The notes: generated from the letters alone by a model not told the origin. A stretch of 5,545 nucleotides of DNA from DATKSS01 sp049582065 (GCA_049582065.1 JBAUTF010000301.1:1-5545); one strand, 5' to 3'. Positions 1 to 5,496 are shown, numbered from the stretch's first letter. Numbers and translations: made by a program.

Positions 1-193
1 AGGTCCTCAGCTCGTCGCTTCTGACCGGTGCCCCGGACGCCCGCACCCTGCCCGCGAACAGCTGAAGGAAGACTCGCAAGCCCTCGTCGTCGAGCATCGT
101 CGCCGCCTCGATGATCTCGGCCGCCGCGCCGCGCTGGCCGGGCTCGAGCACGCGGGAGAGTGTGTCGGCGAAGCCATCCGGCAGTTCTCGCAT
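1..193 (-). CDS. Partial hypothetical protein (N-terminal 64 residues; 3' end lies outside the window)
   Basis: An open frame starts at an ATG (191-193) and runs leftwards off the window without a stop. The visible protein begins MRELPDGFADTLSRVLEP and continues as a mixed acidic/alanine-rich, probably helical segment with 'AAEIIEAATMLDDEG' and 'VFLQLFAGRVRASG'. I do not recognise the family. By hand count only 8 of 64 codons end in A or T, which fits the third-position bias of the recognised genes. The competing plus-strand frame has 18 of about 72 such codons. A TAGACT box (201-206, minus strand) ends 7 nt before the ATG, which would give an almost leaderless mRNA; no Shine-Dalgarno sequence is visible. 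An in-frame GTG at 214 is an alternative start adding seven residues. The gene is divergent from the ligase at 233. Its function is unknown, and its existence is likely but not proven by homology. Confidence 0.55.
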   Translation of the reverse strand, partial: MRELPDGFADTLSRVLEPGQRGAAAEIIEAATMLDDEGLRVFLQLFAGRVRASGAPVRSDELRT

Positions 194-200
194 CGCTTCG

Positions 201-206
201 AGTCTA
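201..206 (-). promoter_or_regulatory. Candidate -10 box (TAGACT) for the leftward partial gene
   Basis: Read on the minus strand the hexamer is TAGACT, matching the TAnnnT form of a bacterial -10 element. It ends 7 nt before the ATG at 193, so transcription would begin at about 194 and the mRNA would have essentially no leader. I see no convincing -35 element. The lack of any ribosome-binding site before this ATG is consistent with leaderless initiation. This is inference from sequence only. Confidence 0.4.
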
Positions 207-217
207 AGAGGCACGTC

Positions 218-223
218 TAGAAT
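218..223 (+). promoter_or_regulatory. Candidate -10 box (TAGAAT) for the acyl-CoA synthetase gene
   Basis: TAGAAT is close to the consensus TATAAT and lies 9 nt upstream of the ATG at 233. The predicted transcription start near 230 gives a leader of only about 3 nt. No Shine-Dalgarno sequence precedes ATG 233, which agrees with a near-leaderless message. No clear -35 is present at 16-18 bp spacing. It lies back to back with the minus-strand TAGACT at 201-206. Confidence 0.45.
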
Positions 224-232
224 CCGAGCGTT

Positions 233-2188
233 ATGCAGCCGGTCGTGATCGGGGACGTGATGTGGGAGCCGAGCCCCGAGGTGATCGCCCGGAGCCGGCT
301 CAAGAGGTTCATGGACCGGTACGGGATCGAGACCTTCACCGAGCTGCTGAAGCGCGCCGACGATGACATCGAATGGTTCTGGGACGCCGCGATCAAGGAC
401 ATCGACATCGCCTTCTACCGCCACTACGACAAAGTCGTAGATCTCTCGCAGGGCAAGCCCTGGGCCAGATGGTGGGTCGGCGGCCGGATGAACATCGTGC
501 AGAGCTGCCTCGACCGGTATCGCGAAGGCGAGCTCCATGACAAGCTCGCGATCGTCTCGGAGGGCGAGCCCGGCGAGGTGCGCAAGCTCACATACGGCGA
601 GCTCGACAAGGAGGTTTGCCGCCTCGCCGGCGCGCTGAGGCGGCTGGGTGTGCGCCCCGGCGACCGCGTGGGGATCTTCATGCCCATGTGCCCCGAGGTC
701 GCGATCTCGGTCCTTGCGACGGCGAAGGTCGGCGCGGTCATCATCCCGCTGTTCTCCGGCTATGGCCCGGAGGCGATCGCATCGCGCCTGCGCGACGGCG
801 AGGCGAAGGTGCTGATCTGCGCGGACGGCTTCTACCGCCGCGGCCAGGTGGTGCCGATGAAAGAGACCGCCGACAAGGCGCTGGCGAACAGCCCGTCGGT
901 GACCAAGGTCATAGTGCACCGCCGCGTGGTGCGCGAGATCCCCTGGACCCACGGGCGCGACCAGGTGTGGGAGGTGCTGCTGGAGGACGAGCCCGACCAC
1001 GCGCCCACGCACGAGATGGATCCGGAGGACCCCCTGATGATCATCTACACGTCGGGCACGACGGGCAAACCCAAGGGCACGCTGCACGTGCACGGAGGCT
1101 TCCCGGTCAAGGCGGCGCAGGACATGGCGCACGGCTTCGACGTCGGCCCCGAGGATTCCGTGTTCTGGTACACCGACATCGGCTGGATGATGGGCCCCTG
1201 GCTCATCTTCGGGACGCTCATCCTGGGCGCGACGATGGTGTTGTACGAGGGCACGCCCGACTACCCGGCCGCCAACCGCATGTGGCGCATGGTCGAAGAC
1301 CACAAGGTCACCGTGCTCGGCGTCTCCCCCACCCTCGTGCGCTCGTTGATGACCCACGGAGACGAGGTGCCCGCCCACCACGACCTCACGAGCCTGCGCA
1401 TCCTGGGCGGCACCGGCGAGCCGTGGAACCCCGAGCCCTTCCAGTGGTTCTTCAAGCACATCGGCGGGGGCCGCATCCCGGTGATCAATTACACGGGCGG
1501 CACCGAGATCTCGGGCGGGATCCTGTGCGGCAACGTCATCACCCACCTGCGGCCGTGCGCGTTCGCCGGCCCTCTGCCGGGCATCGCCGCCGACGTGCTG
1601 GACGCCGAGGGCAAGTCGGTGCGCGGCGAGGTCGGCGAGCTCGCGATCCGCAACCCCTGGCCGGGCATGACCCGCGGCTTCTGGGGGGACCGGGAGCGCT
1701 ACCTGGAGACGTACTGGAACCGCTTCGAAGGCGTGTGGGTCCACGGCGACTGGGCATATGTCGACCCGGAGGACGGGCTCTGGTACGTGCTGGGCCGGTC
1801 GGACGACACGATCAAGGTCGCGGGCAAGAGGCTGGGACCTGCCGAAGTCGAGTCGGTGCTGGTCGGCCACCCGTGGGTCGCCGAGGCGGCCGCGATCGGG
1901 GTCCCCGACGAGATGAAGGGCGAGGCGCTGGTGTGCTTCGTCATCCTGCGGCCCAATCGCAAGGCGAGCGATCAGCTGTCCGCCGAGCTGCAGGAGCTGG
2001 TCGCCGCCGCGCTGGGCAAGCCGCTCAAGCCGAAGGCGGTCCATGTCGTGGGCGACCTCCCGCGCACTCGCAACGCAAAGATCCTGCGGCGGGTCGTGCG
2101 CTCGGTCTACACGGGCAAGGATCCCGGCGACCTGTCATCGCTCGAGAACCCGAGCGCGCTCGCCGCGATCGGCGCCACGCGGAGCTGA
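233..2188 (+). CDS. AMP-forming acyl-CoA synthetase, acetyl-CoA synthetase-like (ANL superfamily)
   Basis: A cytoplasmic ligase that would convert a carboxylate, ATP and CoA to acyl-CoA, AMP and PPi through an acyl-adenylate. At 651 residues it has the full length of the acetyl-CoA synthetase group. Residues about 34-92 form the N-terminal Acs cap region (WFWDAAIKDIDIAFY, then WARWWVGGRMN). The A3 P-loop YTSGTTGKPKG is at 272-282, and the A5 adenylate motif YTGGTE is at 420-425. The GD of motif A7 is at 505-506, and the hinge/A8 segment GRSDDTIKVAGKRLG is at 521-535. The C-terminal catalytic lysine is K606 in LPRTRNAKILRR; this motif is NAK rather than the SGK of classical Acs. Lys606 is the residue that protein acetyltransferases modify in characterised Acs. 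Where classical Acs has WWQTE, this protein has TGGTE, so the tryptophan that limits the pocket to acetate appears to be glycine and a larger acyl group is likely. ATG 233 is favoured because a -10 box lies just upstream. ATG 260 (Met10, directly before WEPSPE) is a real alternative, as related proteins often begin near that motif. The gene is monocistronic and divergent from the partial gene on its left. The family call is certain; the substrate is not. Confidence 0.95.
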   Translation: MQPVVIGDVMWEPSPEVIARSRLKRFMDRYGIETFTELLKRADDDIEWFWDAAIKDIDIAFYRHYDKVVDLSQGKPWARWWVGGRMNIVQSCLDRYREGELHDKLAIVSEGEPGEVRKLTYGELDKEVCRLAGALRRLGVRPGDRVGIFMPMCPEVAISVLATAKVGAVIIPLFSGYGPEAIASRLRDGEAKVLICADGFYRRGQVVPMKETADKALANSPSVTKVIVHRRVVREIPWTHGRDQVWEVLLEDEPDHAPTHEMDPEDPLMIIYTSGTTGKPKGTLHVHGGFPVKAAQDMAHGFDVGPEDSVFWYTDIGWMMGPWLIFGTLILGATMVLYEGTPDYPAANRMWRMVEDHKVTVLGVSPTLVRSLMTHGDEVPAHHDLTSLRILGGTGEPWNPEPFQWFFKHIGGGRIPVINYTGGTEISGGILCGNVITHLRPCAFAGPLPGIAADVLDAEGKSVRGEVGELAIRNPWPGMTRGFWGDRERYLETYWNRFEGVWVHGDWAYVDPEDGLWYVLGRSDDTIKVAGKRLGPAEVESVLVGHPWVAEAAAIGVPDEMKGEALVCFVILRPNRKASDQLSAELQELVAAALGKPLKPKAVHVVGDLPRTRNAKILRRVVRSVYTGKDPGDLSSLENPSALAAIGATRS

Positions 2189-2231
2189 GTGGTCAGGTCT
2201 CCCCTCCGGCGGGCCACCCTCCCCACCGAGG

Positions 2232-2600
2232 TTAAAAGCTGAGGACCTTGTCGGCCTCCATCGTGAGACGGGCGAGGTCGGGCGGACCGATGAACGTCAT
2301 GTTCGGGGTCATCATCGACGGCAAGACCCCACGGGCCTCAGCACAGCCTTTTCAAACGTAGAAGCGGATGTCCTGGTCGAGACACTTGTCGAGGAGGTCG
2401 CGCAGCGGCGGAATGCCCACGCCCAGCACGTTGGCGATGACGTCGGGCTTGACGAGCTCAGCGGCATCGCCGGCCAGCGCCACCGCGACCTCGATGCCTG
2501 CGACCTTCGCCCCGTTGACGGCGATGTGGAATGGCACGCTGGCGCGCGTCGGTTCTTCCGGTCCGGTGGCGGTGACGATCAGCAGGCCAGGCACGTGCAC
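2232..2600 (-). CDS. DsrE-family protein with in-frame TGA at a conserved Cys: probable selenoprotein (UxxC)
   Basis: A small soluble protein of the DsrE/DsrF-like sulfur-relay family, 122 residues if the TGA at 2352-2354 is read as an amino acid. Family signatures are LLIVTATGPEEPTRA (6-20, the first beta strand and loop), PFHIAV (23-28), VALAGDAAELVK (40-51), GVGIPPLRDLL (60-70) and RFYV (79-82). The next codon is TGA (residue 83), followed in the same frame by KGCAEARG (84-91) and then by TFIGPPDLARLTMEADKVLSF-like sequence up to a TAA at 2232-2234. Homologues read CxxC at this point, so the protein would carry U83-K-G-C86. The 39 post-TGA codons keep high GC at third positions (7 end in A/T) and keep family residues, so this part is still under coding constraint. 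DsrE proteins transfer sulfur or act in thiol redox chemistry through such cysteines. The start is taken as GTG 2600, just before the first beta strand. No Shine-Dalgarno sequence is visible, and GTG 2594 is an alternative. The ATG at 2732 is rejected because it adds a low-complexity tail overlapping the transporter. Alternatives: a nonsense mutation (TGC to TGA) making a pseudogene, or a base-call error. Family identity is near certain; selenocysteine is likely. Confidence 0.8.
2323..2339 (-). promoter_or_regulatory. Candidate bacterial SECIS-like hairpin just after the TGA
   Basis: On the minus strand GAGGCCC pairs with GGGUCUU around the triloop GUG (loop at 2330-2332). This makes seven base pairs, two of them G-U. 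A possible lower stem GGC/GCC lies below a UGUGCU bulge. The apical loop begins 19 nt after the TGA and its first base is G. Both agree with the general description of bacterial SECIS elements: a hairpin inside the coding region, apical loop about 16-37 nt after UGA, with G among the first loop bases. A competing hairpin pairs GGGGTC with GACCCC (2305-2330), so the fold is not unique. This is a prediction by eye, with no energy calculation. Confidence 0.5.
2352..2354 (-). other. In-frame TGA codon, candidate selenocysteine position 83 of the DsrE-family protein
   Basis: On the minus strand the codons read TTC TAC GTT TGA AAA GGC TGT, i.e. F-Y-V-(TGA)-K-G-C. The TGA replaces the first cysteine of the CxxC redox motif seen in related DsrE proteins, which is the usual relation between bacterial selenoproteins and their cysteine homologues. 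A single base change from TGC would also produce it. The sequence downstream stays open and homologous to the family end, so termination here would remove a conserved third of the protein. Confidence 0.7.
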
Positions 2601-2614
2601 CAGTATGGGCAGTC

Positions 2615-2643
2615 GATGAGCCTGACGTACCGATGAGGCTGAC
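2615..2643 (+). repeat. Short imperfect direct repeat straddling the transporter start codon
   Basis: GATGAGCCTGAC (2615-2626) and GATGAGGCTGAC (2632-2643) match at 11 of 12 positions and are offset by 17 bp. The second copy contains the transporter's ATG. The repeat may be a chance or slippage duplication, or paired binding half-sites in the divergent dsrE/transporter control region. Confidence 0.4.
2616..2636 (+). other. Possible six-codon leader ORF overlapping the transporter start
   Basis: ATG 2616 opens a mini-frame encoding MSLTYR that ends at TGA 2634-2636. Its stop overlaps the transporter start in the four bases ATGA (2633-2636). Such an overlap could couple the two translations, which might matter because the transporter lacks its own Shine-Dalgarno sequence. 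The mini-ORF also lacks one, and it may be only a by-product of the short direct repeat around the start. Speculative. Confidence 0.15.
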
Positions 2644-3805
2644 GCGCGCCGATTGGGTGCACCTCCTGCTGCTGTGGCTGGGCGGCATCGACCTCCGCCT
2701 GACGATGCTGGCGGTGCCTCCCCTCGTTCCACTCATCCACCACGAGCTCCATCTCGACGAGAAATCGGTCGGCGCGCTGGTGTCGCTGCCAGTCCTGCTG
2801 CTCGCGGTCGCCGCCGTCCCGGGCTCGCTTCTGATCGCCAAGCTCGGGGTGCGCGGGGCTCTGGCGGCCGGGCTCGGTTTGGTCGCGGTGTTCGGCAGCC
2901 TCCGGGGTGTCGGCCCGAGCACGACGGTCCTGTTCGGGGCCACCTTCCTGATGGGCGCCGGCGTGGCGGTCAGCCAGCCGGCCTTTCCGTCCCTCGTGCG
3001 CGATTGGTTTCCACGGAGGATCGCCATCGCCACCGCGGTCTACAGCAACGGGATCCTGATCGGCGAGACGGTGCCCACCGCCTTGACCACGCCCGCCGGC
3101 GTGCTGCCGCTCGCCCACGGCGACTGGCGGTGGGCGCTCGCGCTGTGGTCGATCGTCGTGGTCGTGACGGCCGTCGCGATCGTGCTCGCCGCCCCGGCGC
3201 ACCGGCGGCTCGCGGCGCCTTCTCGCTGGTGGCCGAGCTGGGGAGACAGCCAGACCGTGCGCATCGGTCTCGTGATGGGGATGGCGTCGGCGGTGTATTT
3301 CGGCACCAACGCCTACATCCCCGACTTCCTCGACCAGACCGGCCGGCACAACCTCATCGCGCCGACGCTCGCAGTCTTGAACGGCTCGCAGCTGCTCACG
3401 GCGCCGGTCGTGGTGATCTGGTCCCGGCTGCTGACCGGACGCGTCGGGTTCATCGGCTCGAGCGCGCTGATGGCCGTCGCGCAGTTGGGCATCATCGCCA
3501 CCCCAGGCGCGTGGGTGGTCGGGTGGGCGTCCATGCTCGGCTTTGCCGCGGCGCTGGGGTTCATCGTCGTGCTGACGCTGCCGCCGAGGCTGGCGGCGGC
3601 AGGCGACGTCCACCGGATGAGCGCCGCCATCTTCACGATCCAGTACGGCGCGGCCTTCGTGGTGCCGCTGATCGCGGGCGCTCTCTGGGATGCCAGCGGG
3701 ATTGCCGTGCTCGCTTTCGTCCCGGGCGTGGCGGCCGCGGCCGCGATGGGCTGGCTGGCTCTTCCCCTTCGCATTCCTTCGCCTGACCGGCCTGCCAGAG
3801 GCTGA
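2633..3805 (+). CDS. MFS transporter, CynX/NimT-like permease
   Basis: A 390-residue integral inner-membrane protein with about 12 predicted helices, roughly at residues 9-35, 46-68, 75-92, 98-117, 131-155, 166-187, 209-230, 242-263, 270-290, 293-316, 331-352 and 356-378. A charged, aromatic central loop around 188-208 (HRRLAAPSRWWPSW) splits the two six-helix halves as in the major facilitator superfamily. The first helix carries DLRLTMLAVPPLVP (20-33), resembling the NLR-type signature of the CynX (cyanate) and NimT (2-nitroimidazole) group. SQPAFPSLVRDWFPRR (114-129) and GDWRWALALW (163-172) also match that group. The usual loop 2-3 motif A is degenerate (IAKLGVRGAL). The substrate is unknown; members handle small anions or heterocycles. 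ATG 2633 is the only plausible start, since an in-frame TGA lies upstream at 2573-2575, but no ribosome-binding site is visible. The gene is divergent from dsrE with a 32-bp gap and convergent with the oxidase. The family is secure, the subfamily probable. Confidence 0.9.
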   Translation: MRLTRADWVHLLLLWLGGIDLRLTMLAVPPLVPLIHHELHLDEKSVGALVSLPVLLLAVAAVPGSLLIAKLGVRGALAAGLGLVAVFGSLRGVGPSTTVLFGATFLMGAGVAVSQPAFPSLVRDWFPRRIAIATAVYSNGILIGETVPTALTTPAGVLPLAHGDWRWALALWSIVVVVTAVAIVLAAPAHRRLAAPSRWWPSWGDSQTVRIGLVMGMASAVYFGTNAYIPDFLDQTGRHNLIAPTLAVLNGSQLLTAPVVVIWSRLLTGRVGFIGSSALMAVAQLGIIATPGAWVVGWASMLGFAAALGFIVVLTLPPRLAAAGDVHRMSAAIFTIQYGAAFVVPLIAGALWDASGIAVLAFVPGVAAAAAMGWLALPLRIPSPDRPARG

Positions 3806-3808
3806 AGC

Positions 3809-3827
3809 CGGGCGCGCGAGGCGCCCG
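3809..3827. terminator. GC-rich hairpin between the convergent transporter and oxidase genes
   Basis: CGGGCGC (3809-3815) pairs perfectly with GCGCCCG (3821-3827) around the loop GCGAG, a seven-pair all-GC stem. One further G-C pair lies beyond a C-C mismatch. It begins 3 nt after the transporter stop and ends 16 nt before the oxidase stop, where a shared terminator is expected. The plus-strand flank is only mildly T-rich (TTCTCGATTGCGTTT) and the minus-strand flank has no T tract, so intrinsic termination would be imperfect. The hairpin might instead protect 3' ends. Confidence 0.5.
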
Positions 3828-3843
3828 CCGTTCTCGATTGCGT

Positions 3844-5481
3844 TTAGGGAAAGATCCCGGCGTTGTAGTCGCTCAGGATCTCGTTGGCCGCCCGCGCGCC
3901 TTCCTCCGCCCCGCCTTCCATGAAGCCCTGGAAGTTGGTCGAGCAGTGCTCGCCCGCGAAGTGGCATTTGCCGGTCTTGATGTCTGGCTGCCGCGCGCCT
4001 TCATATCCGCTGAAAAGCGTGTATTGACCGGTCTTCCAGTACGAGTACGACCCGAGCAGGAAGGGTTCGATCCGCGGAACATCCAGAGTGGCACGGCCGT
4101 TCCAGTGCCGGCTGATGCCAGGGAACACGGGCTCGATCTGGCGGAGGAAGGTCTTCGCGAACTGCGCGACCAAGGCCGGGTCGTTCGGGTCGCCCGCGAA
4201 TGATGCGAGCGGCACTCCACCGCCCGTGTAGTCGACCAGGATCCCGGTGGCGCCGTTCTGCGCTCGTGTCACGTCCCAGGTGTTCTGGTAGCCGGTATCT
4301 GAGTAGCTCGTCCCGGTGCTGAGGCCCCAAGGTCCCGGCTGGTCCCAATAGCGCGTGTCGAACTGGAGCTGGAGCTTGCAGTTCTTGCCGTAGCCGAGCC
4401 GGGTGATCGCCGTCTGCTTGAGAGCGGTGAAGCCGGCGGCTCGGAAGTCGGCGTCCGTCCGCAGGATGGTCCGCAGGACCGAGAACGGGATCGTCATGAT
4501 CACGCGGTCCACCGTCTTGTCGACCGATCCGTGCGGCGTGTCAAAGGTGAGCCGGTACGTGTTGTTTGCGTTGTGCACGATGCCGGTCAGCTTGTTGTCG
4601 AGCTTCACGCTTCCCGGCGGCAGAGTCGCCGCGATGGCCCTGGGCAGCAGCTCGTTGCCGCCCTTGATGTGATACGTCTCATCGGACGCTCCGAAGACAA
4701 CGAATTGGTTCGTGTTGAACAGCAGGTAGACGAGATTGAGCGCGCTCTGGTCGGTCGTGACGTTGCCGTACTCGATGTTGTAGGCGACATCGAGCAGCTG
4801 GCCCATCTTGGAGGCGTGACCGCCACGAACCCGACTCTCGATCCACTGGTAGACGGTCATGTGGTCGAGGTCTTTCCCGGCTTCGGTGAAGCTGTTGTAG
4901 AGGGTCGGGAAGGGAGCCGCGTTGTTGTCGGCGGTCAGCCGGTCGAAAACCGGCTGGAAGTCTGTGTTGGCCTGGGCCGCCGAGTAGTAGCGGTGGCCGA
5001 AGAAGTAGGTCTCGGTGGAGCCCGGGGGTTCTGCTTCGTGCAGGTTGACCGTTGTCAGATTGAAGCGTTGCGCGAGCGCAAGGATCGTTGTGTGCCCAGT
5101 GTCGATCAGCTCTCCGCAGTCCTCGCTCGTCTGGCCGTTGAGCCACGACGTGGTGTCGGAGTGCATGCGCCCGCCGACCCGTCCCGAGGCCTCGTAGATC
5201 GTCGAGGCGATCCCCGCGTCCTGCAGCGTCAGCGCCGCGTTCAGCCCCGCGATGCCACCGCCGATGATCGCGATCCGGGGCGCCGCGGCGCGCGCGAAAA
5301 CGGGGAGGCTGCCCGTCAGCGCGGCGGCGCCGACCGTCGCGCCGGTGACTTTGAGGAAGTCGCGGCGGCTTAGCTTATGGCGCGCTGCCTGCACCGCTTC
5401 CACGGAGAGACCGGATCGATCGGCCTCTTTGAAGTCGGCGACGAGTTGCTGGAACCGGCTCAACAGAGGCGTGCGCGCCAT
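3844..5481 (-). CDS. Tat-exported flavin-dependent amine oxidase (MAO / L-amino-acid oxidase family)
   Basis: An FAD enzyme predicted to oxidise an amine or amino acid to the imine with release of hydrogen peroxide, acting outside the cytoplasmic membrane. The best start is ATG 5481 (545 residues): the Shine-Dalgarno AAAGGAG at 5490-5496 lies 8 nt from it, but only 2 nt from the ATG at 5487, which would add Met-Pro. Residue numbers below count from ATG 5487. A twin-arginine signal SRRDFLK (40-46) is followed by a hydrophobic stretch (47-64) and a likely cleavage site ARA|AA after residue 67. It is preceded by an unusually long n-region of about 40 residues. The FAD Rossmann motif RIAIIGGGIAGL is at 71-82, with ribose-binding Glu99 in IYEASGRVGGR (97-107). 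A substrate-domain signature YHIKGGNELLP is at 272-282. YGKNCKLQL (366-374) may supply the conserved lysine of this family. The C-terminal FAD motif FAGEHCSTNFQGFMEGGAEEG is at 510-530. The usual cysteine for covalent FAD of mammalian MAO is not evident, so FAD is probably non-covalent; Tat export of a folded cofactor enzyme fits. The true substrate cannot be read from the sequence. Monocistronic, convergent with the transporter. Confidence 0.93.
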   Translation of the reverse strand: MARTPLLSRFQQLVADFKEADRSGLSVEAVQAARHKLSRRDFLKVTGATVGAAALTGSLPVFARAAAPRIAIIGGGIAGLNAALTLQDAGIASTIYEASGRVGGRMHSDTTSWLNGQTSEDCGELIDTGHTTILALAQRFNLTTVNLHEAEPPGSTETYFFGHRYYSAAQANTDFQPVFDRLTADNNAAPFPTLYNSFTEAGKDLDHMTVYQWIESRVRGGHASKMGQLLDVAYNIEYGNVTTDQSALNLVYLLFNTNQFVVFGASDETYHIKGGNELLPRAIAATLPPGSVKLDNKLTGIVHNANNTYRLTFDTPHGSVDKTVDRVIMTIPFSVLRTILRTDADFRAAGFTALKQTAITRLGYGKNCKLQLQFDTRYWDQPGPWGLSTGTSYSDTGYQNTWDVTRAQNGATGILVDYTGGGVPLASFAGDPNDPALVAQFAKTFLRQIEPVFPGISRHWNGRATLDVPRIEPFLLGSYSYWKTGQYTLFSGYEGARQPDIKTGKCHFAGEHCSTNFQGFMEGGAEEGARAANEILSDYNAGIFP

Positions 5482-5489
5482 GGGCATTA

Positions 5490-5496
5490 CTCCTTT
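5490..5496 (-). promoter_or_regulatory. Ribosome-binding site (AAAGGAG) of the amine oxidase gene
   Basis: This is the only strong Shine-Dalgarno sequence in the window. Its 8-nt spacing to ATG 5481 against 2 nt to ATG 5487 decides in favour of the second ATG. The contrast with the RBS-less starts of the other genes implies this mRNA has a real leader. Confidence 0.8.

Noticed and set aside
2..220. Plus-strand open frame running in from the left edge to TAG 218-220
   Set aside because: About 18 of 72 codons end in A/T, against 8 of 64 for the opposite frame. It has no recognisable family and it would collide with the TAGAAT promoter box. It is not fully excluded, since it could be the C-terminus of an upstream gene.
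2189..2217. Weak hairpin GTGGTC/GGCCAC after the ligase stop as a terminator
   Set aside because: Six pairs including one G-U, a 17-nt loop and no T tract make it too weak to call. The 43-bp convergent gap otherwise shows nothing.
616..2235. Long plus-strand open frame overlapping the ligase gene in another frame
   Set aside because: Its protein is a repetitive Arg/Gly/Ala/Pro-rich product, typical of an out-of-frame reading of a high-GC gene. The overlapping frame has full-length, unmistakable ligase motifs.
2591..2598. Palindrome GCACGTGC as an operator
   Set aside because: It lies within the first codons of the DsrE gene. An 8-bp palindrome in GC-rich DNA is expected by chance.
2601..2732. 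Upstream ATG at 2732 as the start of the DsrE-family gene
   Set aside because: It would add 44 residues of low-complexity Gly/Ala/Arg/Ser sequence overlapping the transporter start and first helix. The family's first beta strand begins just after GTG 2600.
2579..3967. Long minus-strand open frame antisense to the transporter
   Set aside because: The product is Arg/His/Asp-rich low-complexity sequence with no family features. The plus-strand frame shows 12 membrane helices.
4531..5373. 280-codon plus-strand frame antisense to the amine oxidase
   Set aside because: It has no recognisable motif and is fully explained as the mirror of the oxidase coding strand, which carries the Tat signal and FAD motifs.
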